In this document: positions 35,456 to 47,864 of the stretch, piece after piece
Position numbering within the stretch: position 1 is the stretch's first letter
Layout of the letters: every line of letters begins with the position of its first letter
Assembly (NCBI GenBank): GCA_017591395.1
Contig: WEDG01012444.1
Coordinates: forward strand, 1 to 64,000
From: Schistocephalus solidus
Lineage: Eukaryota > Platyhelminthes > Cestoda > Diphyllobothriidea > Diphyllobothriidae
Direction of reading: 5' to 3'
DNA: 64,000 nt
The notes under the pieces: model-generated
Databases searched by the model: none
Told to the model about the DNA's origin: nothing
Seen by the model: the letters and a program-made list of their open reading frames with translations, nothing else
Translations under genes and position numbers: made by a program

Positions 35456-38400
35456 TAGCACGGGTTTGATGGTGACGAAGCTGGCGCACTGATCTCGACT
35501 ACCGTGGTGAGGCCTTTCTGTCAGAGCTGTGATGGTCTACGAAATATAGAGTCGCGGGAGACGGAAGCAAGTAAAATGTCAAGCTAGCTGACCCATTCGA
35601 CGGAAATTTTTATTTGGATGACGAAAAGCGACCGCATAACATTAACCCTAGGGGAAAATTTTACAGGGGATAATAGCAATAAGCCATTTAAATTAATTTT
35701 ATATGCATCTAGCGTGAAGCCAAAAAATGTTGTAGGAAATGACTCCATACGCCATTGCATGTTTAAGCTATTTGTTCTATGCCCTGCGTAGTTGGGTTCA
35801 TGTTATCCGAAAAACGGTTTTTGCCCAAACGGTTGAATTAAATTATTTGAAAAGATTCTAAGTGACTGACGGCATACCGTTTTCCTGCCAGCCTCACTAG
35901 AGCAGTTTGCAAAGAGATGCAGTCTCCACGTGCTTATGCAGTTTTCTTTGAAGAGCAAGTTTCCAACCCACAACGCACTGCTAGGAATGCCAAAAGCCAA
36001 AAAGCAAGTTCACATTGTGGTTCCCTCAGATATCTGTGCTAAACCTAATACTCTTTCTAATATATATGCTGGTGGCCTATCGAGGTAGGTTCGAATTTCT
36101 GCTCTTCGTTCTTGGAATCATGTAAAACATTTGAGCCTGGACAAAGAGCATGTCTATATTTGAGAATAGTGGGTACGTATGAGTAGTTTGATTAACCTGG
36201 GATCTCATGATAAATGCACACAAGCTCCAATTTTTCACGATTAACACTATATCTAAATTTGGAATAAAAATTTTATATACTAATGGTTTACGGTGAGAAG
36301 ATAGTCAAAGATAAAGAATCTGCTGCATGTTTCGGAATCCCTGCTACTGGGAAATTCTTATCGGTGATACGATGATTACTGGTTGTTTTTAGGTTCTTCA
36401 AAGGACTCTTTCTTACCCAAAAAAATTTCCAAGACCACACCGAACTACAATCCACATTCACAATATAACTACTACTCGACCGCACTTTTTATACTGGTTA
36501 AAAATTCAGTCCGTGCAGCTTGTTTGTGATACTGAGTATGTGGAAAACGTTCAGCTTACTTAGAGACCTGTTAGATTCGGTTCAACCGAAAAGTTTAAAT
36601 CTGCCAATCATAGTTTCTACGAAACTACGCTTAGATATCGTCAGAAATTATGACCTATTTAATATGACTGATCTTATGCATTTTCATTTTCTGTAATTTA
36701 TTCCTCTTTGTATTTCTTCTTATGTTTGCTTTTACCGTAAGGTAAATTGGATAACCCCCCTCCAACCCCATTTCGGAAGTATAGTGGTACTTCACTCAGC
36801 TTGCAGCTCTGCACCGAACTCTCCCATTTAAAATTTGACTCTGCGTTCAATCTGATTAGTTCGGAGTCATGTTGTCCGAAGTCTCTGGACCCAACCGTAA
36901 GGTTACACGTTAAGAATCTTCCACTAATGACCTCTATGATACAACCTATTTTACATGAAATGTACTGCATGCATACAAAAACTGTAGACTTTACTGGCGA
37001 AATTTTGCAGTCAATTTCGAGCCTACCAAAAAGTAGAGAACTATGATGTGTGGCCCTTCTTGACGAGATGAAAGAAGGAACAGGGTAAATGATGCTAGCC
37101 GAAGTGTGTCATTGCCAAGGATTACTGGAGAAGCCACAATTTAAACGAGTGCCAAATAAACAATGCATTTGAAGTTTCTAATATTCAAATGTAATTCAAA
37201 TCAAAAGAAATGGATTATGCCTGATCGCTAAATTAGATAAATTAGGCATAGATCACCTTAACCGAATCCTCCATCGTGCACTGTAAGGGCGTTACGAAAG
37301 CTGACAAAAATTCTAGCGCATAAGATGCTGGGAAACCGCTAACTAATTACATACAGTCTTAATATAAGCATAAACATTGTGAACTAAGTACAAATTCTTG
37401 AAACGTGAGCACGGGATATCGTCTTTAGAACGCACAATTAACCGGAAAAACAGTTGAAGATGGGAAAAGTTATTTTTGTCTTGTCATTCAACACCACCCA
37501 TCGTTAACGGCGATGTCTACCGCGCTCGTCGTCGATGACTTGCGCATGAATTAATTTATAGTTATAGGAAGCTCGCGCAGTACCTGAAGCACTGCCTTTG
37601 TCACTGAAGCCTGTTATCAAATCAGAGACAAGGAAATTGGAGTATGGTCGGTCCCAGGTGGTTGACGTGGTGATACCTGTGCTAGGCGTTCCAAGACACA
37701 TCGTATGTATTACAGTTGCAATAGATGTGGATCCAAAAATGCATCCTGTACCCGGATCAGGCCCCGTACTGCTCGGATGCATCTACCACGTGACCATTTC
37801 TAGGGATGAATCTGTGTCATCCAATAGAAGACACACCAAGACGAAAACCGTCACTTTAACCTTTTTATACATTCGTTATAATTTTACTTACTATGAAATA
37901 TGAAATTTGACACCATTTTTCTCAGTTATTTAAGTGTTTTTATGTAGCTTTTTTGACTGACAACCAAGTCCCGCTTTATGAATCATTAATTCTCCTAAAG
38001 CCTAATCCCATGGCAGTTAGGTTACCAGATTATTTTTCCTTTTTGTCCTCTATTTAAATCAAACAAACATTGCCAGAAAGGTTCTACAGTAAATATAATC
38101 CCGTTACATACACAGCTGCATTAAAGGCTTGCAGTTGACATGTGTAACTGCTTGCGATGAATCGCAGATCTTCCTAAAATTAGGCCATGGCGTGGTCCTT
38201 TTTTGATATTTATACTGATGACCTCAAATGTGTGCATTGCTTCTATAACTCCACGGTCTTACGATGCCTAGAACAAATTCATTCGGACTAAGACGCTGTT
38301 TCGGCCTGAAGTCCCACTTCGAAATCTCCTCTTAGTGTCACTACATGGGTTTTAGTCCTGTTAGGCTCCCGAAGCCTGTTATTTTGAAAGATTGTCCTAT

Positions 38401-39430
38401 GATTGAATGTTCCTCTATTAAGGACACAAATAAATTAGATATTTCGCTACTTGACGATAAATAACGGCCAAAGCTTTCGAATTTCAGCTCCTTTGAGTCA
38501 ATAAAGTTTTAGTCTCAACCTTAGTGTAGAAGACACGTTGGTTAGGAAAAACTCTTGAGTGGATTGTCCGGGCTCTAAATTTTGGAGTTATTTACTTTGA
38601 CTATCGATTCTGCGGCTTTCCAAATATTCCTTCACTGAGTCTTTGTAAACGTCCGGGACGTTATTCCGACGGGAAACAAAGCTTCAACGTTCACCTGCTT
38701 CCAAAATTCACGCCAGCAGTGTGTTGCTTTAATCTGCTTTAATTGGGGAAGGAGAAGTCACAACAAAGGCTGAGTCGTTGCATGCTTATTAAAAGTCTGA
38801 CTGCTGAATACTATTGCACCCTAGCCAATTTATTTAAGAGGATTTATAAATTAAATGCATTAGCGTACAATCCTAAGAGGTATGTAAAACACAGGTGATC
38901 AGGATTCATCTGCGCGAAGAAAAGAAATTGGCTGCGCGAACGGGAGTCGAACCATCGTCGCGACACATGTGGCGATGTAGCGGCCGAAGACTTCGAGATT
39001 TGCACACACACACGGGCGAGTACCGCACCTGTAGTCGTTATTATACGATGCGCGTATTGAACAGGGTGTCTAAGCACCATTCCGATCACTCAAACGTAAC
39101 AATCATAAGAAGGAACGGCAGAAATGTTGGAAATGGATTCTTCTATTAAAAGGTATGAAAGGTTAACGTAGAAAATAAAGAAGGGAGCGTTACATGAAGC
39201 GATGTCCCTTTTGGAGTGGGGGGAATAACGTCATGTCTGTTGGAAAACCGGTGGGGAGTGCAACGCTGTGGGCAACTGCTGAGTCGGGACGAGGGGATGC
39301 TGATATTGAACGGAGGATAAAGATACGAGATGCGGTGACGGTACTCATGGGGACGGGGGTCAGCGTTCGAGAGTGGAAGGGGGCACTGGCATCTTCAAAG
39401 TGCTCCCAGCCCATTTGAACAATTCTGTCG
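35456..39430. other. No recognisable gene
   Basis: Both strands have open frames of 70-115 codons (36747-37046 and 37598-37903 on +, 37504-37782 and 39190-39414 on -), none with a motif I recognise. Near 38950, GGTTCGACTCC on the - strand equals a pol III box B, but no box A lies at tRNA distance. Part of 39190-39430 may be the 5' UTR of the LINE that follows. Confidence 0.45.
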
Positions 39431-39499
39431 GAACTGTGGTTCGTAACAGCGACGCACTATCCACTGCGCCGAATTCTCACGGTAATTCGGCAAACAAAA

Positions 39500-40690
39500 T
39501 TGTATACAAACAGAAAAGGATGGCATAGACATATATTCTGTTACTTCTTCTCCTCCTGCCAAGCAGAAAAAGCCTGATAACACTAATAAATGTAACCTAC
39601 GAGGACGAAAAGTGCATGGGGTTTTAAATCTCTTACAGAAATTCCTATTGATATAAAAAGAAATAAGTAAATTGAAACAAGATATGGCCGATCTAAAAGA
39701 GAAAGTTTCATTGTTCACCCGAAAAAAAAACACCCGTAACAACGAGAATTCAAACCAAAGAGATTACGTATGCAAATATAGCTTCCTCGAGAATACCGAA
39801 TGTAGAGCTTAAAGACGATGCGTCTACAGAGCTCAGTAACTCAGTAGACCTTTCCCTCCTTTGAAAGTTAGATCAAACCAGCTCATGCACCTTACTACTC
39901 TCATCCAGCTTAGACAGAAGCAGTAATGTTCTGGATACACAAACATATGCGGCATCGTTGCTGGAGTGAAGTTGCAAAGCTCATCGAATTTGAAGTATCG
40001 AAAACGAAGAATTCGAAGCCGAAAAGGGCTAAGATGCTTTCATAAAAATAAGTTCGAACTCCGAAATAAGGTCGTTCTTACCGCTAGATGCTCCAGCAGA
40101 GTCCTCTGTTGAAGATATAGGAGCAAGTGCAGGACAAATTGGCAAACTGGACAAGAGTGGTTTGCCATTAACTTTTTAGAATCGCTGCTCGTACTGACGC
40201 AAATAACATCGTCAACCAGAGTAGAATTCTTCCTGATACTGATGCTCTGTCAACAAATCAGAACTCGAAGTTAACAAACAGACATTTTGACCGAAAAGGC
40301 AATCACGTTATTAAAGGGACTCCCGAGTCCACTTCTCTGATTACAAATGAAAGGGTAGAACATGACCTTAGTCTTTTCCGAGAATACTCATATTTGCTTC
40401 TTCAAGATAGCGAATGCGTTACCGTGCACAATGCATTCCGTTTAGGGAAAGCGGATGTTTCACATGAACTATCATTACCGAGGCCCCTTAAAATAATTAT
40501 TGAAAATGATGTTCAGGCTTCACGCCTCCTAGAAGGGAAAATGGCTCTCCGTAGTTCACACAAGGATGTGTTTTTTTGAGCCGGATTACGAACACAAGGA
40601 GAGGCACAAAAAGAGGATGCTGAGAGCCGAACTGAAGAGGGGAACTGAACAGGGAGAAAAAGGGCTCCAAAAAAGGACGGGGAAATAAAA
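39500..40690 (+). pseudogene. LINE ORF1 (RNA-binding protein)
   Basis: Joined frames give VTSSPPAKQKKP, a coiled-coil-like KEISKLKQDMADLKEKVSLF (near 39660-39715), TKEITYANIASS, then KGNHVIKGTPES (near 40300), an open segment 40394-40579 with AFRLGKAD and LSLPRPLKII, and VFFEPDYEHKERHKKRMLRA across 40570-40630. The LL-G-AL...VFF-PDY-ER-RR-L-EL layout is the nucleic-acid-binding ORF1 seen in CR1-like LINEs. At least five disruptions are visible. Confidence 0.75.
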
Positions 40691-40944
40691 GTGATTTAGT
40701 GGTCTTTCTTGTGGCAGACCCCGTACATCGTCAAGCCGGGTCCTCGTTGAGATGGAGGACACTAGAAACGACATACCCAGTTGTAAAGAGCTTGTATAAC
40801 AACAGGAAAGCGCTCCAGAACTCAGTGGACGACCACTCATCAGAACTCAGCGTGTGCGGGATGGATATCAGTGTGTCTCGGAAAGCACTGACAGACTAGG
40901 CATTCAATCACACGAGATGAGCAGAAGTCTATATGGAGGAGTTA

Positions 40945-43260
40945 CTCAGTTTCAATTTATATGTTTGTATACCAATGCGCAGAGTCTCCTTTCGTAAATA
41001 GACGAACTCAAGGCACTAGTCTCAGACCATACCTCCGATGTCGTTGCCATTACGGAAACGTGGCTCAAAGCTGAAATCGCAGAAAGCAAGGTTTCGATAG
41101 ATGGATACCAGCTCTTGCGAAGAGTCCTAGAAAATAGACAGGGTGGTGGAGTGGCCATATACGTGAGACAGGAATCTCGGCAGTCGAATGAGCGCACGCC
41201 ATCTTCCGTGAATATGAATTTCTCTGGATAAAGCGAAATATATGGAAGGCCGATTTTAACGCGATGAAGAAAGAACTGATGTCCGTGAACTGGGATTGTT
41301 TGCTCAAAATGAATACAGAGGATGACTGGCGATCGTCTAAGACTATTTCACCCGATCTGATTAAACGCTTTTGTCCAGTGAATGTGCAAAAGAAGACTAG
41401 TTGCCCTACCCGGTTAACAAGAGAACTTAACAGTTGGTTATAGAAGAAAAATAAAAAATGGAAGGTATTCAGGGAAACAGGGTCGGCAGAGCATCTCGAG
41501 GAATTTCGTCAGGCAAGGAAGAACTATGAATAAAGAATTATCCGGCAGGCTGAAAATAAGCCTAAAATTTTATTCCATTATATCAATAGTCGATTAAAAA
41601 ACAAGGACCCAGTCGCAGTACTTATGGATGGCAATGGTGTTGAAATCGTTGAAAGTTGCTAGAAAGCCGAGCTCTTGGGCCTCGTTATTCACTATAGAAC
41701 CGGAACTTCAGCTCGACAACGTCAGCAGTGCTGCTGTAGAGGCCGGTCCAGTGCTTGAATATATACTCTTCCCAGAACCTTTCGTGGAACATGAACTGCG
41801 AAATCTGAAAGAAGCAAAGTCATCTTGACCGGACGATTTACTGGCAAAGTTCTTGAAAGAACTGGCTGGTGAACTCTTCAAACCACTAGCGCATATATTA
41901 AATTAATCATTTGAATCAGGAAAACTGCCATACGAATGGAAGGCAGCAAATATATACCCCATATACAAGAGTTGGGCTCGATCTAATGTCAACAATTATA
42001 GGCCTGACAGCCTTACCTTCATTTGCTGTAAAATAATGGAATCAATAATCAAGAAGGCAACCATAATGTTCCTTGAGGAAAACCGATTACTCTCGGGGCT
42101 CCAGCATGGTTTCAGACAGAATCGCTCCTGTCTTTCCAGTTAAGTGCTCTCCACAGAGCACTGGACTCGCGCATTGGACAAAGATGGTACGGTTGACGTC
42201 ATCTACACTGATTTCAAGAAGGCGTTTGACAGTGTCCCTCACAAAGGTATAATCTTTAATCATCTGAAATTGGCATAAGAGGAATGTTGCTGACATGGAT
42301 CGCAGATTTGTTTACAGGAAGATTGCAAACTGTGTGCGTCGATACCTCAATGTCAACATTTACTTCGATTCTAAATGGTGTCCTTCAAGGCTCCGTCTTA
42401 GGGCCGTTACTCTTCTAAGTGCACATCAACGACTGTGTCAACAACCTGGCTTGCAGCGCCATCATGTTTGCAGACGATGTTAAATTATGGAGGGTCATCA
42501 GATCTGATTCCGATAGGCACGCACTTCAAGAGGATTTCAACCGTCTTAGCAACTGGTCAGCTCGTTGGCTCTTAAATTTAACGTTGGGAAGTGTGTGGTC
42601 CTAAGAATACGTACCAAAAGGACCAGTGAAGAGGATGATTCCTACCAATACATTCTCAATGGGCAGCCCCTTTCAATTGTCGAGAAACGGAAGGACCTCG
42701 GTGTTCTAATACACTCATCACTGCAACCATCTTTACAAAGTATAAAGGCAGCTAAACGCACGACACAGGTCTTATTTGCGCTCAGACGTGGATTTATGCA
42801 GATTGATAAGGAACAATTCAAAAAAATCTACCAGAAATTTGTTCGATCGCACTTGGAATATGCCGTCCAGGCCTGGCGTTAATGGTTTAAGAAGGATTAT
42901 CTACAGCTGGAACGAGTGAAGGCGAGGGCTACGAAGATGGTCAAGAATCTTAGTGATCTGCCTTACAAAGCCAGACAGGATGAATTTGGTTTGTTTCCTC
43001 TCAATTACAGACAACTACGTGGTGACCTCATCTCAACCTACCAAATTGTCAGATGCCGCGATTTTGCCCTAGAATTTGCTGACTTCTTCGAATTGGCTGG
43101 GACGTAACAGCTGTGGGGTCATCCCTTTAAACTGCAGAGGAAGTTGGTCCACACGGACGTCCACTGGAATGCCTTTTCGCAGAGGGTCGTTGGAGCATGG
43201 AACCGACTCCCTGACGAGGTGGTCCTTTCAGAAACTTTGACAAATTTAAATGCAAACTAG
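40945..43260 (+). pseudogene. LINE ORF2: endonuclease and reverse transcriptase
   Basis: The N-terminus reads YTNAQSLLS, then SDVVAITETWLKAEI and RQGGGVAIYVRQ (40970-41175), the start of an EEP endonuclease; its GDFN and SDH parts are deleted. The reverse transcriptase follows: NNYRPDSLTFICCKIMESII (near 42000), LQHGFRQNRSC, DVIYTDFKKAFDSVPH (near 42200), GVLQGSVLGPLLF (near 42380) and the intact catalytic IMFADDVKLW (near 42460-42490). The thumb and C-terminal block runs through KRKDLGVLIHSSLQPS, FGLFPLNYRQLRGDLIST and RVVGAWNRLPDEVV (to about 43225). Stops and frameshifts lie between these blocks. Confidence 0.87.
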
Positions 43261-43579
43261 AAACACATTTCTTGAGAAAATGTTGCGCATATAATGAAGA
43301 TTTTGCCAGAAGCGGCAGCTTGCGCATTCCCCACACATATCAATGTCCCTACATTTCCATTGTTAGATTTATTTATGTAAACGTTTATTAATTGACATTT
43401 TTGCATGTGAATAGGGAGCTCAAGGACGAAAGCCTACTTCCCTAAATAAAATGAATTTAAGTGACTTAAAGCTGCTCAGATTTGTGACTTTATTTTTTTT
43501 AATTTCTACCTTCTTGAAATTAAATTAAGACATTACGTATGTTCGTGTTTCCCATTCTTGAATTTTCTGCCCTCTCTTC

Positions 43580-44262
43580 GGTTTCATTAGTATCAGTATA
43601 TTTTAGGGAGATGTAGGTGAGTCACCTTTGAATTTCCTATTTGTACATGCGAGTTGTGGTATCAAAAAGTAGTATCTTGATATGCTGACGAAGCCAACAT
43701 AGTTGAAAAAGAGCAGACAGTAAAAAAAACTCCCGGTGATATTTTGGAGAAAAAACTGTCGCACTTTAAGGGGGGTCCAACGGGGGGCATTGCAGAGGTA
43801 ACACGAATCAGCCAGATACTCACTTGCTGATTGCAGAGTCCGTTGAGGGATTTCAAAGGCGGACATATATGCTCAGATCATCTTCGGTCCATTGCGGTTC
43901 GAACTCATACACCTCATGGACAACGGCCGCCAGGTCCAGCTGATGCGAACACCCACGGTGTAACCAAGGTGTGCAAATAATTAAGCAGCGAAGACACCAG
44001 CATGGGAATTATGGGAGAGTGCAAGACCTCAAACGAAAATAACAAACAAAAAGATGTTTATTTAAATATAGTTAGTAGTATCATAAATACCTTTTTGCTG
44101 ACGTCACTCGTGTTGTAGCTTGCACCATTATATCGATCTAACTTTCAATTAAAAACCTCCAAGGAGTCCGACATAACAACATTCAGAGGAGGACTATTCC
44201 AAGCTTCCACTACTCTTCTGGAGAAGAAGTACTTCCGAGTGTCTAGCCTTGCTCCAGTCATA
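43580..44262 (-). mobile_element. 5'-truncated LINE copy (3' UTR and ORF2 C-terminus)
   Basis: On the - strand it reads GARLDTRKYFFSRRVVEAWN, DRYNGASYN and a 3' UTR ending in the TACTGA-type tail. It is the same family as 300-1100 and 54030-54790. Truncation at the 5' end is normal for target-primed insertion. Confidence 0.8.
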
Positions 44263-44329
44263 AATGAAGCTAGCCGAGAAAAATTGTAAAAGTCCAAAAA
44301 CATTTCACAAAATACTCCTGTAACCGACT

Positions 44330-44720
44330 CGTTTGAATACTTCCCACTTAACTAGATGTCGGCTGATGAAGCTAAATTTTGTTTGGGTAAGGAGACTGGA
44401 AGCAGGCTTTTGTTTCCTTTTTCGACTCAATAATAGCTCAAATCTTAACAAGCTTTCTGTCATTGCCCCCGTTAGTCTTCCTTATAACCTAAGAAATTCT
44501 GCACTAATTACACCTCCTCCTGCATCCCACAAATCTAAACGCTCTCTATTCGTTGCCTAGGTATAGCTTTCTTTGGAATAACTTGCCAATTAAGATTTGG
44601 TTGTTTACTGGTCTATCTGCATTTAAGCGAAGATTGCCCATATATCTTAACCTTAATTCTATTAACCTTTTGTTTTCCTCATCTTTTCCGAGCAGCTTTC
44701 TCTATGACTCGGAGAAAGGA
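44330..44720 (+). pseudogene. LINE ORF2 C-terminal fragment, separate family
   Basis: The translation gives SLPYNLRNSALITPPPASHK, then after a stop VSFLWNNLPIKI and SAFKRRLPIYL. The YNLRN...SF-LWN-LP...FKRRL pattern is the C-terminal end of many LINE ORF2 proteins. It is unlike the neighbouring copies, so it is a third family. Confidence 0.6.
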
Positions 44721-44779
44721 CCGTTGGGAATTTTAGTGACCTTCCTGAAAATAATTTTTCTCTACCTCTAGTCCCCCAG

Positions 44780-46304
44780 GAACCATGATATCTCCTTATC
44801 CCACCAGTCATTCAAAAGACGAAGTCATTCGGACGTACAGAGTCTAAGATGCTTCCGTTTCTTTGGATACCCGAATTCGATTATATCGGTAAACACCAGT
44901 GCGTAAATTACGCAAATATCTAGTCGGTTGTAGTTGTGAAAGCAAACATTGCGCCAATGAAGACCCCCGGTAGTGAACGCAAAGTTGCCAATTATTGGGA
45001 CTATATGATGGCATGGCATCTCCTTCCAATAAATAATGCATACCTGATGCCTTCATCACTCCCTTATCTGCGCAGATAAGACAGTCGCATGCGACTGTCT
45101 CGGATTATTTATTTGAATTATAATTATAAATGACAGGCAAATAAATACATTTTTTTATTTAAAGCGCCTGGTGTGCCCTATCAAGACACAGTTAGAGCTA
45201 AGGTAAAATAATAACAGTGTGCAAATTTTTTCTCTGTGTGAGCGGCCAGATATACAGCAGAATTAAGAAAAAGTGATTATTGATAATGAGCAGTTTTCAA
45301 GTCCCCTGACGATTTTTCCTTTTAAATACAAAATTTTACAGTGTTAAGAAAAAATGATGAGTTCAGAACGAAGAAGGCAAAAACACTACTACAATGAAAG
45401 TAGGAGTGGAGTTCAGGCAGCCTCCATTTTCAAAAAAAGTTGTAAGAGAAAACAAAACTGCCTCTTGAACGGATACGGAGGGCAGAGTCGGTTGCTTCTG
45501 CGCGTAAACTGAAACTATTAATGCACTCCAGCAAGAGAGTACGAAGACGTCAAAATAGTGTACTCAGGGGTGCTAATTCACAGTAAAGCCCGGGGACGAT
45601 GGGCAATGGACGTGAGGCCTCGAAATCTCGTCAACCAGGATGAAATTCGTACGCGGCAATATGAGTCCGATTATTTGCCTGATGGGTGGGTATGGAGGCA
45701 TCGTGGTTCATGGGACACAAGATGCAGGGAACCCTAATTTGCAGAAGGTCGCCTAAATTCCCGATATTCATTTATCGAGGTTATGGAGAAAGCTGCTTGG
45801 AAAAGACGAGGAAAGTATTGCTTCAGCGGTTGTAGCTAATTGTACTGTCGCTTACTGAGTATAAAAGGTAAACTCGGTCTGAATGTTTGGTACCGGTTAA
45901 ATGAATTTAAGTGTATAATGAATGATTCTAGGACGTTGAAAAACGTGAGAATCAGGAAACGTGTGATGGGTTTTAAAATGAAATGTTTTTTTTCATATAC
46001 CAGAAAAGTTAAGGCGAAATTACTAGCGGTAGAGGATCGACAACCAAGATAAGCTACAAGTCGTGGTTAGTAGAATCAAAGACAAATGCCTTATCTAAAA
46101 CGGAATGGAAAGCACAACAATCCCTGGAGGTTATGCACCCACCAATTTAAAGTTACCTTTCTTTAATGTGTGGCTGTCTTGAAAGGAAATAGATCCAACT
46201 TCTACCAACGAAAACACTTTGATCAGAACACGTGACTTTTACTTCTCAACAAAAGTACTTTTGCATCTGCGAACAGTGGATATTGTCACATCAAGGAAAT
46301 GAAT
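44780..46304. other. No recognisable gene; holds two fused palindromes
   Basis: Nothing coding is recognisable. The region holds the palindromes at 45063-45100 and is AT-rich from 45110 to 45360. Confidence 0.45.
45063..45100. repeat. Two overlapping perfect palindromes
   Basis: CTTATCTGCGCAGATAAG (45063-45080) is a perfect 18-base palindrome. A perfect 22-base palindrome (45079-45100, half-site AGACAGTCGCA) begins on its last two bases. Neither has a spacer. Confidence 0.9.
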
Positions 46305-46398
46305 AGCTTGCTGTATCAGAATTGGTGGATTGCATACGTTGCAGTAGGCTGGGCGGGTAACTTGACCCAAGTTTGATTAAACTCACGGCTCCCGGTGG

Positions 46399-46481
46399 GG
46401 CCTCGTAGCTCAGTTGGCTAGAGCGTTGGCTGTACTAAAGCCTTCCCCTTGCTGGCGTGGGTTCGAATCCCACCGAGGCCA
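46399..46481 (+). tRNA. tRNA-like gene, array copy 1 (isotype uncertain)
   Basis: The 83-base sequence has a perfect acceptor stem GGCCTCG/CGAGGCC, D stem GCTC/GAGC and T arm GTGGG-TTCGAAT-CCCAC. Box A (TAGCTCAGTTGG, 46406-46417) and box B (GGTTCGAATCC, 46460-46470) are consensus, and TTTTT lies at 46487-46491. The middle is abnormal: 31 bases separate the D and T arms where about 22 are usual. A GGCT-GTACTAA-AGCC hairpin would place ACT as anticodon (Ser), with a 13-base extra arm lacking a clear stem; a Tyr (GTA) reading with an intron fits worse. It may be a functional tRNA or a tRNA-derived transcript. Confidence 0.7.
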
Positions 46482-46703
46482 CCGAGTTTTTCACAAGTGG
46501 GTCAAATGAATTATTCAAAATCTGCCAAAAACCTCTACTAATTACTTGTGCCTGGTAGTCATCTGGTGGATTCTAGATTGATTGCTTAGGAAATCCTGCT
46601 TGGGCAGTCAGCTTGCTGTATCAGAATTGGTGGATTCCATATGTTGCAGTAGGCTGGGCGGGTAACTTGACCCAAGTGTGATTAAACTCACGGCTCCCGG
46701 TGG

Positions 46704-46787
46704 GGCCTCGTAGCTCAGTTGGCTAGAGCGTTGGCTGTACTAAAAGCCTTCCCCTTGCTGGCGTGGGTTCGAATCCCACCGAGGCCA
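46704..46787 (+). tRNA. tRNA-like gene, array copy 2
   Basis: The same arms, boxes and T-run are present as in copy 1, with one extra A in the anticodon-region loop (ACTAAAAGCC for ACTAAAGCC), giving 84 bases. Confidence 0.65.
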
Positions 46788-47009
46788 CCGAGTTTTTCAC
46801 AAGTGGGTCAAATGAATTATTCAAAATCTGCCAAAATCCTCTACTAATTACTTGTGCCTGGTAGTCATCTGGTGGATTCTAGATTGATTGCTTAGGAAAT
46901 CCTGCTTGGGCAGTCAGCTTGCTGTATCAGAATTGGTGGATTCCATACGTTGCAGTAGGCTGGGCGGGTAACTTGACCCAAGTGTGATTAAACTCACGGC
47001 TCCCGGTGG

Positions 47010-47092
47010 GGCCTCGTAGCTCAGTTGGCTAGAGCGTTGGCTGTACTAAAGCCTTCCCCTTGCTGGCGTGGGTTCGAATCCCACCGAGGCCA
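47010..47092 (+). tRNA. tRNA-like gene, array copy 3
   Basis: It is identical to copy 1 over the tRNA-like part (83 bases), with the same TTTTT terminator. Confidence 0.68.
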
Positions 47093-47314
47093 CCGAGTTT
47101 TTCACAAGTGGGTCAAATGAATTATTCAAAATCTGCCAAAATCCTCTACTAATTACTTGTGCCTGGTAGTCATCTGGTGGATTCTAGATTGATTGCTTAG
47201 GAAATCCTGCTTGGGCAGTCAGCTTGCTGTATCAGAATTGGTGGATTCCATACGTTGCAGTAGGCTGGGCGGGTAACTTGACCCAAAGGTGATTAAACTC
47301 ACGGCTCCCGGTGG

Positions 47315-47398
47315 GGCCTCGTAGCTAACATGGCTAGAGCGTTGGCTGAACTAAAAGCCTTCCCCTTGCTGGCGTGGGTTCGAATCCCACCGAGGCCA
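47315..47398 (+). pseudogene. tRNA-like gene, array copy 4, degenerate
   Basis: The D loop reads GCTAACATGG where the others have GCTCAGTTGG, which breaks the D stem and box A. The loop region has TGAACTAAAAGCC. Acceptor and T arms are intact. It is probably a pseudogene. Confidence 0.65.
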
Positions 47399-47623
47399 CC
47401 GAGTTTTTTCACAAGTGGGTCAAAATGAATTATTCAAAATCTGCCAAAATCCTCTACTAATTACTTGTGCCTGGTAGTCATCTGGTGGATTCTAGATTGA
47501 TTGCTTAGGAAATCCTGCTTGGGCAGTCAGCTTGCTGTATCAGAATTGGTGGATTCCATACGTTGCAGTAGGCTGGGCGGGTAACTTGACCCAAAGTGTG
47601 ATTAAACTCACGGCTCCCGGTGG

Positions 47624-47706
47624 GGCCTCGTAGCTCAGTTGGCTAGAGCGTTGGCTGTACTAAAGCCTTCCCCTTGCTGGCGTGGGTTCGAATCCCACCG
47701 AGGCCA
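47624..47706 (+). tRNA. tRNA-like gene, array copy 5
   Basis: It matches copy 1 over 83 bases. The downstream spacer stops after CAAAATCC at about 47757, where the array ends. Confidence 0.68.
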
Positions 47707-47864
47707 CCGAGTTTTTCACAAGTGGGTCAAATGAATTATTCAAAATCTGCCAAAATCCTTACTAAATGAATAGATGTTGAAACGATTTACGAAATTAAGT
47801 TAAAATTTATTTTAAAGTTGCGAAAATTCCCATTTAAGGATTCCAAAGACGATTTGGTGAGCAT

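Larger units (their letters stand above)
39430..43570 (+). mobile_element. CR1-like non-LTR retrotransposon, copy B, near full length
   Basis: ORF1 (about 39500-40690), ORF2 (about 40945-43260) and a 3' UTR of about 300 bases follow in order on the + strand. It is the most complete LINE in the window, keeping ORF1, endonuclease start, all reverse transcriptase motifs and the C-terminal block. A large part of the endonuclease is deleted around 41200. Stops and frameshifts make it inactive. Its 3' end abuts the tail of a LINE copy on the opposite strand at 43580. Confidence 0.88.
46305..47757 (+). repeat. Tandem array of ~305-bp units, each with a tRNA-like gene
   Basis: Four full units and most of a fifth begin AGCTTGCTGTATCAGAATTG. 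Start-to-start spacings of the tRNA-like parts are 305, 306, 305 and 309 bases. Units differ by few changes, so the array is young or kept uniform. Each unit has a spacer, a tRNA-like gene with boxes A and B, a TTTTT terminator a few bases after the acceptor stem, and a second spacer. No hammerhead core is present. Confidence 0.95.

Noticed and set aside
38934..39010. Possible tRNA on the - strand (GGTTCGACTCC box B)
   Set aside because: The T stem around the motif does not pair and no box A lies at tRNA distance, so a tRNA or SINE call is not supported.
39398..39475. tRNA-like box A (GGCGCAGTGGATAG) on the - strand
   Set aside because: There is no good box B or acceptor stem, and the stretch overlaps the likely 5' end of the LINE. 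Kept only as a weak resemblance to the tRNA-derived head.
44358..44380. CTGATGA at the LINE fragment as a third type of hammerhead
   Set aside because: No GAAA core or stem II follows at the right distance. The same holds for CTGATGA near 38214.
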